Origin: Rhizopus sp. PT2906
Taxonomy: Eukaryota; Mucoromycota; Mucoromycetes; Mucorales; Rhizopodaceae
Length of the DNA stretch: 64,000 nucleotides
Assembly (NCBI GenBank): GCA_025529335.1
Contig: JAMYHX010000027.1
Span: 109,646 to 173,645, forward strand
Direction of reading: 5' to 3'
In this document: in pieces, positions 47,295-59,182 of the stretch
Numbering within the stretch: the stretch's first letter is position 1
Layout: each line of letters opens with the position of its first letter
Program-made: the position numbers and the translations under genes
The notes under the pieces: generated by a model
The model's input: only the letters and a program-made list of their open reading frames with translations
What the model was told of the DNA's origin: nothing
Database searches by the model: none

Positions 47295-49056
47295 ATTATT
47301 CTTAAATAAAGAAAAAAAAAAAAAAAAAAAGAAAAAAGAAGGGAAAAAGGAGTTTATATAGAAGTCATTTATATCATGACTGAGACGCCTTTTTTTTATG
47401 CTAAAAATGATTCAAAATAAACATACATGATTATTTACACTATTAAGGGCGGGTTAAAAAAAGAAAAAAAAGGGGGATATTGACAACTTTTCTTTTTCTT
47501 TTTTTGAAAAGAGGAAGGAGAGGGGAATAAATTGACTGACAACATTTTATTATTCATATTGACAACATATTGAATAAAGTGTACATCAACGTCGTGATGC
47601 AGGTTTAAGTTTGATAAGAAAAAGTCATGTGTTTGTAAAGTAATGATATCAAACAATATAATCTTTATTCAACATTTAGTAACAGTGCTCATATGTTTAA
47701 CTACATTAAGCCTAATGATCACGGGATCAACAAAACCTGAAGGACTTGTAGGATGCGCTTACTGGTTTTTACTGGGATTATTTCTTAAAAATGTAACAAG
47801 ATATCACCCACAGTCTTATTAGCTCTCTTTTTTTTTTTTTTGAACAGGATCTGCCAGCAAACAGGGGGGCCTCAAGCGTTATTCATGATACTCTCCTATG
47901 AGTTTGTACTGACATACTTTAATGTTAAATAGATGTATCTTTTCTTTTTGATGTATTCAGTTTGATTGTACTCAAATTTGATATCCATGTTCTGATCACG
48001 ACAAACAGGTACTAAACATAACCTTGTAATGACTTTGCTCGTGTGCCCACATTGCCATATTCAGTTGAGAAAGATCTATTGATGCTATTTCAACTGCATC
48101 TGTTTGTATATAACCCATGGATAGTTATTTTCCAAGTTGCCATTAAATACTATATATTTTCTAGATTCACCGGGAATCGTCCTCCACCCTATCCGATCCA
48201 TCATTCTCTCTCTCTCTATCATTTTCCCCTTGTTGTCTCTGATTTTTTAGGATATCCATTGAGACTTTAATGGAAAGAGAGGGAATAGAATAAATAAATA
48301 TCCTCATATGCTGCCTAATCAATTTGCAACTCATAAAAAAGACGACGTTCTCAGTGATTATGATGTTGTACCAATTGTGGTACCTAGAGTTAAGCATGAG
48401 CTAATGGGAACCGAAGAGATGAGCAGTGTTGCACAGGCAGAGCTGAGAAATTCTGGGAGTTGCTGCTCATCTTTCAAATACACGTGCCATACCCATCTTC
48501 AAAGCTTAAGCGAAGAAATTGGATAAAAAAGGGCTAATGGTCAAACCATATTCAAGTTACCTGGCCGTATAGGATCAAAGTATATGTCTAATCAACTTCC
48601 CAAGATAACATCATGGCTTAAAACAGAACATTCAGAATCACAAAGGAAATTTCTCAGAGAGGAGGACTTGACCATAGATGGTATATGTCATAGGTTCCAT
48701 AATGTCATACATCTTTTCCGAAAAGTAAATCCTAACGTTTTATAATACAATTTATACACACCAACTCATAAACAGTGTATTTAGAAGGGTTTCATTGGTA
48801 CTCTATAGACTTACAATTCCCGAGCATGCCCACGGTAATCGCATGGTCGATTATTTAGACTGCAACGTGGATCAAACAGTTTAGTGATGCTGTCATTTCT
48901 ATCGAAATTGATTTTAGAAAAGAGTGTCTAAATAGGATCATTTGGCAACACTGTCTTTGTGATAGAAACCAACTTAAAACTCCTCTATATCTTATTCAGT
49001 GGGATCATCAGCCGAGTTTCTTTTTTTTTTTTTTTTTAATAAATATAAACATCCTA
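47295..49056. other. Gene-poor region with decayed plus-strand ORF (48300-48760)
   Basis: 47310-47330 is a long A-run. 48308-48526 (+) and then 48556-48745 (+) give protein-like fragments; the second includes LPKITSWLKTEHSESQRKF and GICHRFHNVIHLFRK in an open frame without an ATG context. The fragments are in different frames. They are probably remnants of a gene or element; I do not recognise them. Confidence 0.35.
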
Positions 49057-50930
49057 ATGACAAGGAAGGCATTTCGACCTATTGAAGTAGATGTTGACGC
49101 TGGAACTCATGACGACCGTCTCTATAATACAGTATTTGACGGCTGGAGAGCTAATCTAAGAAATAAACTTTTACCTCTTGTTCGACATGAGACACCCATC
49201 TTGGCTTCTATGCAGGTATTTCATCACAACAGACGATTTCTTTCAAATTGCTTATACAACAATCATTACAGAAATCGATTCGTACAAGTGCATTTGATAA
49301 TTATTTCGTTTGGACAGCCAACTTGGGCACTCATACCTTCTTTATGGTATTCTTGCCTATTCTCATTTGGTTCGGTAATGTCGAGCTTGGGAGAAAGTAA
49401 GGGTTATATGCTTTATATGTACTCTCTCTTTACTGAACCTCTTTTTCTCTAGTGTGTGTTTTTTGACAGCTTCCGGTGTATTCTGGTCAGGGTTTTTAAA
49501 GGTATAGTACATACATTACTACTATTATTGTTAATCATATGTCCCTTTAGGATTTCTTATGCCTTCCTAGACCTCTTTCACCACCCGTTCATCGATTGAC
49601 CATGTCTCCTTCTGTTGCTTTAGAATATGGATTCCCTTCTACTCACTCTACTAATTCAGTCTCCGTTGCTCTGTTTTTTATCTCAATGGCATGTGAAAAA
49701 TTTACCCCTGAATCACCAGCAAGACTCATATCCATTCTCGCATGTCTTTTCTATGCAGCAAGTGTAGTGTTTGGAAGAATATATTGTGGAATGCATTCAG
49801 TTACAGGTAAAAAAGAAGAAAGAAAGGGAGAAAATAGAACATTCCATGCTCACTTTATCAGATTGTATTGGAGGGGCTGTCTTAGGTTACATCGTCTACT
49901 GGGTACAGTGGACTTTTAAAAGTCATCTTGATTCATTGTTTACAAGTGATTCATATTGGAGTAATACACCTTTGTGTTTACTTTACTCGATCTTTAACCT
50001 TTTATTTTTCAATAGTATTCATGGGTATTCCTATATGTCTAATGCTTGTCTCTCTACAGTAAATGATATGAACAAGTACATCTTCACTTTTTGCTCATCT
50101 TACTTGATAGTCCTGATCCAATGGAAAGATGTCCGTGCTTTGAAGACAGGTAATAAATATAACTATGCTGATATATGTATGTAGTTAATTCAAATGAATA
50201 CATAGTGTTTGCTTTATGGGTGTTGTCATTGGTCTCATGCCTGGAAGTTGGTTGTGTAACCAGGTCGACAGTTGTCAAGCAGGATTGACCTCGAGTCTTT
50301 CTAAAGAGGCAGGTATGATGGCCATTCTATTTTTATTACTTAAACTCGTCATAGGTAAGGACAAGAGGTCAGAAAAAGAGAGGAAAAGAGTAAATCTAAC
50401 ATCTCTTTTTCTCTATTGTTTTGAAGGTGTTGCTTGCTTATTTATATGGCGTATTGCATGTAAAAAGCTATGTTATTATATCTTGCCACCCATTTACCGT
50501 ATATTTAATTTACCACATCGTAAATTTGAGATTGGCGCAAGGTAAAAAGTTGATGACCATAAGACGCAAACTACTTACACATCATCATCATCATAGGACA
50601 TACAAGAGTTTGCGTAGAGAAAGCATTCACCCTGTCCCTTCTGTCTTAGACTTTCATTCGATGTCAGGAAATATTTCAGAACATGAACACGTTGGTATCC
50701 AATCAGCTATCGATTTACGAGAGCATAGAGAAAGCACTCTCTCTTATCGTGGAGGACGAAACCTGGAGAAAGAAGCCATGTTTGATCCTACCTCGTTATT
50801 GATTGTTGAAGATGCTCCATTAAGATACGACGTGGACATTGTTACTAAATTAATTGTTTATTCAGGCATTGGCTTTATTGCTGTATTTATTGTTCCCATT
50901 TTATTCCATTCCATGAAAAAAGTATTATAA
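49057..50930 (+). CDS. LCB3: Long-chain base-1-phosphate phosphatase (PAP2), 10 exons, 344 aa
   Basis: ER membrane phosphatase that dephosphorylates dihydrosphingosine/phytosphingosine 1-phosphate, feeding ceramide synthesis. Exons: 49057-49215, 49272-49396, 49453-49501, 49551-49806, 49862-49960, 50016-50058, 50111-50149, 50206-50354, 50427-50541, 50597-50930; closes to 345 codons. PAP2 motifs: KDFLCLPRP (about residue 111-119), YGFPSTHSTNS (about 135-145), and RIYCGMHSVTDCIGG (about 186-200). Also typical of LCB3: TANLGTHTFFMVFLPIL, HPDPMERCPCFEDS and GLMPGSWLCNQ. Multiple hydrophobic segments; the last is near the C-terminus. Its stop is 11 bp from the stop of the convergent GTPase gene. 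Confidence 0.92.
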
Positions 50931-50941
50931 TAAATAATAAT

Positions 50942-51921
50942 TTATACATCACACAATGGCCTCCATCGCTCTCCTTCATTCTCTACGAGGACTGCACTTA
51001 TTCTCGATTTGAGTGTCTTCATCTGATCTGTATGATACTTTAAGATCGCAGAGCAATCACACATTCCCTTTTTAGCATGGGAGCATTGACGTGGTTTGGA
51101 ACTCATAAAAGCATACTTTGGTGGTTGATCGAGACCATATTTCTTTTGTATGCTGGGAATTAAGACTTCAGATATACTCTGCTTTTTATGTAAAACAGTA
51201 GGTGGGAATTTAAGATTGGGGTAATAATCTACGCGAGTAAATACTAAGATGACATGATTCCACCAGTTCTTGGGTTTAAATATGTCCATTAACTTGTGAA
51301 AGCCTTCCAATATACTCATTACGCTATAGATAGTTAATATGTGTACTTTCTTTTGTTTCCCTTTATACCTATTCAAAGGTGAATCATATTGAAATACCAA
51401 TAAAAATGCATCAATGCCTAATCGATGACCTACATCCTGAATATAGTCTCGAAAGGCCACTTGGAATTGTTGATCTCTATGCATCGAGTCACCCAATCCT
51501 GGTGTATCAGCAGCAGTAATGATCTTTTTCACGTCATCATCAATAGCCCAAATACCTGTACGTTCACTAATCCTATCGGTGACAGACTTTTTATTATTGT
51601 TATTTTATATACATCATTGACAATCATATCCTTACCCTTGCACCAGCTTTTGCCTTGAAAAGATCATCATCAAATATTGTGTTCAATAAACTAGACTTGC
51701 CTGCTCCCGTCTTACCGATAGGCAATAGTACAAAATGTTGTAGTGGGTCTCTATTTGGTTCTATACAAAATACTCTTTCTTCGTCTTTAGTTGTTGTCGT
51801 GATGGGTAATGGTTCATAACCACTTATTGGCTGATATAAACGAAAATTGACTTTATGTGTTTATGAGGAAAAAGGAGGAAAAAGCAACAAAGGAGATGAA
51901 CAGAGAGAACTTACTTGCCAT
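50942..51921 (-). CDS. AIG1/GIMAP-like GTPase, 280 aa
   Basis: P-loop GTPase of the septin/AIG1 branch. Exons: 51921-51919 (only the ATG), 51830-51636, 51586-50942. G1 is GKTGAGKSS (about residues 41-49), G3 is DTPG (about 92-95) and G4 is TRVD (about 181-184). A Cys/His-rich segment CSHAKKGMCDC lies near 240, and the C-terminus ends GERWRPLCDV. No membrane anchor is visible. The first intron needs a GC donor directly after ATG (GCAAGT); the GT at +5 gives the wrong phase, and no in-frame Met lies before G1 in exon 2. The gene starts 65 bp after the stop of the coiled-coil gene on the same strand. Confidence 0.8.
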
Positions 51922-51986
51922 TTTATTATTAGAAAGAAAGAAAGAAAAGGAAAATACACAAAATGTTACACTTGATTAAAAAAGCG

Positions 51987-53337
51987 TTAATTAGAAACCA
52001 CCACTTTACCCTTTTCAAGGAATCCATGTTCTCGATCACCTCCCACAAAGGTAGGGCATATCGAGAATCGAACAGTACCACTTGTCCTTCCTTTGACCTC
52101 TGTCATCGTTTCTTCTTCAAACGGTTGCTTTCCTTCTTCAATCGTGACTGTCGTAATCTCCACATCCTGTCCTCGGATGGCAATAGCCAGCTTGAGTGCC
52201 TTTTCTACGATATCACAAATCTTGTTATAATAGCTCTTTTCATCCCCTACATTTGAATCATTCTCTCGCAAGAAGGGGTGATAGATTTCGGCCAGATCGT
52301 CATAAATCGCTGTTGCTATCCTCTGTTTCTCCTTTTGTGCGGCTGCTTGAATTTCACTTTCTTTACCACTTTTGGCAATCACGGCTGCCATTTGCTGACG
52401 AAGACGCACTGAAAACTGAGACGAGTGAGCATTTAACCAACGATGAAGGGCATCATAGGCATCGTTGACTTTGAGTCCAGGGTAAACAGGTACATTAAAG
52501 ACCGATTTGACGAGGTGTTCATGCACTAGTTTTTCTGACAACAGGTTGATAAACGAGGGCTCAAGTTCGCCATTCTCAGGGTTAAGGATGGCAAGGTGAG
52601 GCCATGTCTTTACAAATTTTTCAGCTGCCTTTGCCTTATCTGCCTTCTTGTTGAGTGTCATGATGAGTCGAGCGATGGAGTATTTGAGTAACTTGAAGGA
52701 ATCGCGAATGGTCGAAAGGTCATCATCCGTTGCTCGAATAGCGCGTGTGTGTTCAAAGAAGCTGTGTTCGATAGCAGAGTACTCTGCCTCTCTTTCTTTA
52801 TAGGCTTTTTGTGCTTCTACTAAATCTGTTTGTAACTTTTCTCTCTTCATCTTTTCTGCTTGAATTTCTGATGTTCTCAGAGCAATGAGTTCATTGAGTT
52901 GTTCTAGTTCTTGTTGTAATTGCTCATCTTCTGGTGATTCCTTTATTGTCTGTTCGTTGCTCATCCTTTGTAATATTTGTTCTTCTTCTATTTTATATAT
53001 GTTTGAAAAGGGCGTTAAAATAAGGATATACACCCAAAGGGGGGAGATAAAGGGAAAAAGAAAGGGGGACCAATATTAATTTTTATTTATTACCTTGGTA
53101 GAAAGCTTCATGTATCACTTGGTCGCCAGGACCAAAGGATACCGAAGTTGTTATCGGTGGTCTTTCTTCTGTCTTTCGTTTTTCTTTTGGTTTGAATAAC
53201 CCCTTTACTTTATTACCCGCTGAATTGAGATTACGCACAGTCTTTGACCTATGCATCCCTTTCGAGCCTGACATGTCAAGTTCTGGAGGTGGAGGTGGTA
53301 TCTTGTCCTGTTCTGAGGGACGTCTGATATCTGTCAT
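51987..53337 (-). CDS. Uncharacterised coiled-coil protein, 2 exons, 414 aa
   Basis: Exons 53337-53094 and 52987-51987, phase 1 junction, 415 codons. The N-terminal 85 residues are disordered and basic with a Pro run (IPPPPPELDMSG) and KVKGLFKPKEKRK. A long coiled coil follows, about residues 85-200 (LQQELEQLNELIALRTSEI onward), then an alpha-helical region and a beta-rich end (EITTVTIEEGKQPFEEE, SGTVRFSICPTFVGG). No family recognised. It lies immediately upstream of the AIG1-like GTPase on the same strand, so a functional link is possible, but the sequence alone does not show it. Confidence 0.75.
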
Positions 53338-54726
53338 TTTATATAATAATAGTAGTAATATAATATAATAAACTAAAAAAGAAAAAGACTAGTTCACGCA
53401 CAGAGCTTTGCTTTTGAATATTGTTTTCATTGGTTAAAAGTAAGCTTGATCTCCGATAAAGTTTCACTTTCTTTTATTCTCCATCCAAGGTACACGCATA
53501 GATACATATTAAAGTGAGCTCGAGGCAATATAAAGTTACATCTATTTATTACTACGACAATCTAATAAGCTAATGATTATGCTACTAATCTTCCTTTTAT
53601 ATATCTTCATCCTCTCATTCATGACGTATTTAAATGAAATCGAATCCTTATCATCAGCTCTTTGAGCTTTGATAGCTACATCACCAAACCCACAAGTACA
53701 CTACTAGAAACTTGATTGAAAAAAAAAAGAAGAGATGATCAGTAATAAATTAGCTTCAGCAGATAGCAAAGCATATTCAACAAAGAGCCAAAAGGTATGA
53801 ACTCTTTTTACTATATCAAGATTATTACCACGCTTTCTCAATAGAAACGATATTAAGCACATAAATTCAAAGGTGGACATGGATTGTTCTTTCCTATTGC
53901 AGCCTATTTGGGTGGTCAGGTCTCTTAAATTTTACTTGGGGACAAGAACGGTAACTGAGCATCTCATTTTGCAACATGATTCCCAGAAAAGGATTACACC
54001 CTAAATCAAGCTGTTTGGCACTTTCAAATATAATACACAATGGATAAATTCTTCCTGACTCTAAAAAGGACATACATTAGCATAGATGAGCGGTGTACTT
54101 TTAAAATATAAAGTTGTTTGAAAGATAGCTTTACTGTTTCTCGTCTCTTTTCATACTAAAGGTATAGATCCGTATGCATTACAACCGAGGTAGAAAAGCA
54201 ATATTCCAATACAAACTATATGTTGATACATTTGTAGTTGGCAAATCGGATAAAGACGGCTGGTTCTACGGCCATGTGTCCGGGTTGCATATATTCTAAA
54301 GTTTTAAGGTAACCTGAGCATTTATAAAAACTACCTTTTTAGATATTATCAAAGCAAGCAAATTGTATATAATCAGGGCCTCGTCCGATAGTCTTTGCAT
54401 AGATGTATGAGGATAAAAACGAAAAAAAAAAAGAAAGCGCGACTTGTTACTTAGGAGTTTACCTTTCCCACAAAGGATAGAGAATATGCTTTTATAAATC
54501 TAACTTTATGCAGAACAAGAACCAAAAAAGGATGTAAGATACATAGCACCAAGCCATCTTTGTCATGATAGGGCTTAGACTACGAGCATTATTACGTTAT
54601 GGATGGAAATAAAAGAATTGAAAAGAGAGTTCTTTGGGTATGACAGATGTAATACAAGATGCAACGTATTTAATAGTCTCTCTTTCTTTCTTTCTCTTGT
54701 TTTCTTTCCTTTTCGACTCAAAACAG
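53338..54726 (+). pseudogene. Upstream region with degenerate paralog fragments of the beta-trefoil gene
   Basis: After the divergent promoter zone (53338-53700), the plus strand holds fragments related in layout to the next gene. 54190-54300 reads FQYKLYVDTFVVGKSDKDG. 54360-54425 reads RASSDSLCIDV, a typical trefoil-repeat start like ISKLNGMALDID of the intact gene, and then breaks at stop codons. Another fragment follows, FTFPTKDREYAFINLTL, near 54462. I read this as a dead tandem copy. Confidence 0.45.
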
Positions 54727-55973
54727 ATGACTTTTGAAACAAGTACTTTTCCCATTGGTTATTTTTATATCATTTCAAAGCTTAATGGTATGGCTTTGGA
54801 TATCGACACGAGCAAACCGGTTGGAGTAAGGGCATATAAAGGAAGTTAAAGTCGACGCGAAGCGCGTATTAAAACAATAAAATAGAGCGGTTCAAAAGTA
54901 GTTACTGCACCCAAGAAGGAACAAAAGCCTGAAAGAGATACTCAGTTATGGATTCATCAGGATGGTAAGTTACCCCCAAACACTCTTTTTCTCTCTTTTT
55001 CTCTGATGATTTATCTTAGGTTTCCTCACAAACAAGTTTACTGGCCTCGTGTTGGATATTGGAAAAGCAAAAACATTCAAAGGTACAGTTCATAAAAAGG
55101 CTGCATAGACCTCTTTTTAACATTTCGAAGCCATCTTTACGGGTGAAGAAGCTCTCTTTGTGGATGAAATGAAGACAGAGGAAAATGTAAGATAGTAACC
55201 TTTTCGGGAACTCATTCCGAAATGAAGTTTTGTAACACGATGCTCTTTTAGGCTAATGATCAACGATTTGGATTCACCAATGGTTATCTTTATGCTTTAT
55301 CGGAACCTAATAACGTCGTTGATATTCGCAAGAGCAACGCAGAAGCAGGTGCTGATATTATCATTCATGTAAAGAAAGAGGAAGACGCCCTTAACCAACT
55401 CTGGGAATTGGAGTTGGCCGATCCTCCCAAGGTTTTGGACTCTTCTGATGACGAAGAAGATGACAGTAAGCGCGCTCGTCTTAGAGCATGGTTTGGCAAC
55501 TGGTTAGGATGGAAAGATCACGATAAAACAAGACTCTTGAAGGAAGATGAACTTCAAAAGGCACATGACAAGGTCTACAAGAAGAAGAAATCTAAATTGC
55601 CGTAAGAAGAAAGATACGTCTTTAAAGGAAAACTCTGACATTATATATTAGCTATGAAATCATTGCCGGCGCTGTTGCTGTAGAAGCTGTTAAGCATTAC
55701 ATTGCCAAGCAAGAAGAGAATGGTGAGGATGTCCGCTTTAAGGGAGCTAAGGAAGCCATTGCTGGTTTTGCTGCTGCTGAGGTTTGTTTCTACTATTTTT
55801 TCCATTATGTTTTTCTTAATTATTATTTGTAGATGGTTAAAATATTCATGGAAAGAGGTACCGATGATGATGATGAAGACGATGATGAAGAAAGAAAGCA
55901 AAAGAAGCAAACCTTGCTTCAAAATATGGCCATTTCTGCTGCCTCCAACTACTATGACACTAAATACAAATAA
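54727..55973 (+). CDS. Beta-trefoil (ricin-B-like) plus CipC/DUF3759-like protein, 7 exons, 305 aa
   Basis: Exons 54727-54825, 54886-54964, 55020-55082, 55131-55186, 55252-55601, 55652-55781, 55833-55973; 306 codons. The N-terminal two thirds has trefoil-like repeats: IGYFYIISKLNGMALDID, then DTQLWIHQDGFLTNKFTGLV, then FTNGYLYALSEPNNVVDIRK and NQLWELELAD, where the QLW/QxW motifs are typical of ricin-B-like lectin folds. The C-terminal part, EIIAGAVAVEAVKHYIAKQE and AKEAIAGFAAAEMVKIF, matches the short helical domain of CipC-type stress proteins. No signal peptide and no enzymatic domain, so this is a cytosolic lectin-like protein, not a toxin candidate. Function unknown. Acidic tail near residue 270-285. 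Confidence 0.75.
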
Positions 55974-56059
55974 AAAAAGTTTTTGCGGAGCTTCAACTTG
56001 GTGTCCCCTTGCCTGTCTTGTTTTTTTTTTAGCTTTTTTTTTTTCTTGTTGCATTAGTT

Positions 56060-57004
56060 ATGGAAAAGTCATTTGCCAGCCTACTTCGCCATTCTCGCCT
56101 GGCATCCTATGATAGAACGATAGAACAAGTGTACAAAATACCTAAGCAATGTAAAAATATTGGCGATTGGGGATTAAAACGCAACCTGCCTACTGTGATC
56201 CGAACACCACATGTCATCATTAAAGCACTGGATACAGCTGAACATCAAACACCATGGGTCTCTGGTGAGAGCAAAGTGTTATTCTTGAAGCGCTGGAAAG
56301 AAAATTTCCCCAATTCTCATAAACCTGCTCCTCGATCGGAAGAAGTTTATTACAATATAGCCAGTATGACCCCTGCAGAGTTCAAACGGTTCTTGAGAAG
56401 CATCGAAAAGAAGGCGCCTGCTTTTAGGGAAGCACTGGCGAAGAAAGAAGCCGTGCCTGAACAAGTATTTGAATATCTTAAAGTCAATGTCACCAAGAAT
56501 GAGGCTCCCAAGGGCAATGGTGTGGTCGGACCTACTTACTCTGAGTACACAGTCGAGTGGGATTACCCTGTCGAAGGTCGTATACTCAACATGCTCAGAA
56601 GCTTTGATGGCCATGCGGTCGGTATTGGAGGTGTTGTGGCTCATTTGCCCAGACGATACACACTTGGACTTCGAACAGCCGTAGACAGAGGTGTGCGTAC
56701 GTTCTATGTTCAGGAAGCAGAGATAGACGAGGAAGGTAAACCCAGAGTGGTTGTTACGCCTAAACGTAAATCAGCCCCCCTATCGGTCGCTTTGTTGAAT
56801 GGTCATGAATCTGAAGAGTCAACCGATTCTAATACAACAATGACAGCTGAAGATATGTTCAATACTCAATCTCATGCTCGCCGTCGCCCCATCAGCCGCC
56901 CTCAATCAGAAGACAATATCAAGCCTAATCCTGAACATAAGGATTTGATGTCACGTATATCAACCTTATTAGAAAATAGCCACAAGAAAGAGGAAAGTGA
57001 ATAA
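56060..57004 (+). CDS. MRP51: Mitochondrial small-subunit ribosomal protein MRP51 (bS1m), 314 aa
   Basis: Structural component of the fungal mitochondrial small ribosomal subunit, linked to translation of mRNA leaders in yeast. Single exon. The start FASLLRHSRLASYD, the motif GDWGLKRNLP and the block LDTAEHQTPWVSG followed by RWKENFP are hallmarks of the Mrp51 family. The C-terminal 80 residues are polar and variable. The start MEKSFASLL has the expected basic N-terminus. Spacing is 86 bp from the gene upstream and 119 bp to LMBD1 downstream, all on the plus strand. Confidence 0.9.
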   Translation: MEKSFASLLRHSRLASYDRTIEQVYKIPKQCKNIGDWGLKRNLPTVIRTPHVIIKALDTAEHQTPWVSGESKVLFLKRWKENFPNSHKPAPRSEEVYYNIASMTPAEFKRFLRSIEKKAPAFREALAKKEAVPEQVFEYLKVNVTKNEAPKGNGVVGPTYSEYTVEWDYPVEGRILNMLRSFDGHAVGIGGVVAHLPRRYTLGLRTAVDRGVRTFYVQEAEIDEEGKPRVVVTPKRKSAPLSVALLNGHESEESTDSNTTMTAEDMFNTQSHARRRPISRPQSEDNIKPNPEHKDLMSRISTLLENSHKKEESE

Positions 57005-57123
57005 GAAAAAATTGCATAAACTAATAATAATAAATAAAAATATGTGAAATTTATTAATTTCGTTATATTCCCCCCTCCTTCTCTCACTTACTCACACACA
57101 CACTTTTTTTCTCCTTTTTGGAA

Positions 57124-59182
57124 ATGACAATAGTAGTCGAAAGTGTTGCCTGGGGTATCTATGGCGTAGTAGTTGCTGTAATGCCAAGTTGGCGTTTTAT
57201 CTTAAAGTGTTGTCTAATTTAAATCTAGATGCTATTCTTATTCAGTGTATTATTTACAAGATATTTTCAAGCCAAATATGATTCCGAATTCTTTGCAACA
57301 TTCATCACCATTTTGGCATTAGGACTTGTCTTTTCAACATTAGCCTTATTGCCTGTTGACATTTTTTTAGTTTCAGCTACAGTAGATCCTACAATGGGAA
57401 TTAAGAAAGAATGGGCCACACCAGAAACTATTAACCGAATGACCAAGGTGACAAGTATAGTGTATTATGGTCAGTTGCATATTATAAAACTATGCTGTAC
57501 ATTTATATCAACTTGCATGAATAGCCTTTTATGGAACCATTACGATGTTTAGCTTCTTTTTGATACCCTTTGCTTATTTTTTCTATGAGGAGTACGATGA
57601 AGATCAATCATTAAAGGACAGGATAATGGGTGCGCTCAAGTACACTTCCTTTTTTGTCATCATATCCGTTCTTCTGTCTATCTTTGGCTTATTCCTCAAG
57701 CCAACTGCGAGACCGCCCAAGATTGATCTGGATTGGTTCAAGAAGCTGCTTACAGAGGATTGTAAGTGTAGTAGTAATAAAAAGGAGAAAAATGCTAACG
57801 TATAGAGGCTAGATGGCGGAAAGACCATCTCATTTCTACTTGCATGCCTTATCTTGTTTGGAATGCTTGTCTTTATTGGATACACCGTAAGCTAAACTGA
57901 TGATCATATCACAAATATTAAATCTATACAACAGGCACCAGGGTTATCGCTTTTGCCCATGGATCTGATGAAGGGCAGACGGCGATTAGAGGATGAAAGT
58001 GAAGATGTAGAGAATAGGTTAATCGCAGCCAAGGAAAGACAGCGAGCGATCAAGGCCAAATATGCCAATAGATCACTACCAGTTAAGGAGCAACGAGAAC
58101 TTGATGAACTAGAAGATGAAGAAAGACTACTTGCCAGAAGGTTAAGAACCATTCAACAATATCGATCAAGTTTATTTCAAAAGCTATTTTACATTGTTCG
58201 ACCATTTGAAGTATATAATGCCATTATTATTATTATTCATTCATTCCATATTTATATCTCTTTAGTTTACATTAGGTGCCATATTATTATGCGTTACTTT
58301 AGTCATTGCTGTGTCCATTTTTATGACAATGTAATATAACTCTGCATATAATGATATACTCATTATTTGTCTATAGAGTGGATAAAATTGCTTATGCAGT
58401 ATGCGGAAGTCAGTGTGGCTATGTTATTAGCCATCCAAACATGTTTAACCCTATCAACTTCATATTTGTTAAATTATCCAAGATATTCCCATTAGACTAT
58501 CTATTTATGGTTGGATTGATTATTTACTTCTTCTTAGCAACCATGTCTGGAATCATCCATGTTGGCATTCGATTTCTTTGGATTACCTTATTTCGTATCA
58601 GAAAAGGAGCTACTGCCCCTCAAGCCTTGTTAGTAACTGCTGTATTACTCACACTAAGTTTACTGGCATTAAATTATACCGTGACAACCATCGTTGCCCC
58701 TAGTTATGCACACTTCGGAAGCCAAGTCTATGTAGAGTATAAGAAATAGCACATGTATAAATTAATATATATGGGTTCTAAGCCAATTTATAGTGTAATC
58801 AAACAAATACACTTGGACAAAGGGATTGTACTCAAAGTAAAGAATGGATTGTTCCCTGTGATATTTATGGACCTACAGGTATAACCAAAGGATGAATTAT
58901 TATCATGTATTCCAACTTTTTTATTTTATAGATATATGTACACCAACAGTGTCATCAACATTGATAGATAAAATCATTGTAAACACGCCCTTCTTTGGCA
59001 TCTTCTTTTATTGCTCACAGTGGGTATTTCTGGTCGTGTTTATCCTTGGTTTCCTATATTCGATCTTCCGAAAGCCAAGAAATAGTGTACAAGCTGATTT
59101 ACAGGAGCTTGTGGATGATGAAGAAGAACAAAGTTTGCTAAGTCCATCCCGAAGACAGGATGAACGTTACCATACAACATAA
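57124..59182 (+). CDS. LMBD1-family membrane protein (lysosomal cobalamin exporter type), 9 exons, 545 aa
   Basis: LMBR1-domain protein; the animal LMBD1 works with ABCD4 in lysosomal cobalamin export, while its role in fungi is unknown. Exons: 57124-57177, 57229-57469, 57525-57761, 57813-57886, 57935-58210, 58266-58330, 58377-58731, 58794-58878, 58932-59182; 546 codons. About nine membrane segments. Marks: LALLPVDIFLVSATVDP; the sequence APGLSLLPMDLMKGR; a long charged cytosolic loop with a coiled coil (about residues 215-300); CGSQCGYVISHPNMFNPI; and the late loop CTQSKEWIVPCDIYG with CTP that aligns with the lumenal loop of LMBD1. Ends in an acidic tail containing EEEQSLL, a possible dileucine sorting signal. 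Confidence 0.88.

Noticed and set aside
54727..55973. Possible ricin-like toxin
   Set aside because: Only the lectin-type trefoil repeats are present; there is no N-glycosidase domain and no signal peptide.
55641..56112. 137- and 136-codon frames over the end of the beta-trefoil/CipC-like gene
   Set aside because: They overlap the spliced exons of that gene in other frames and contain intron sequence.
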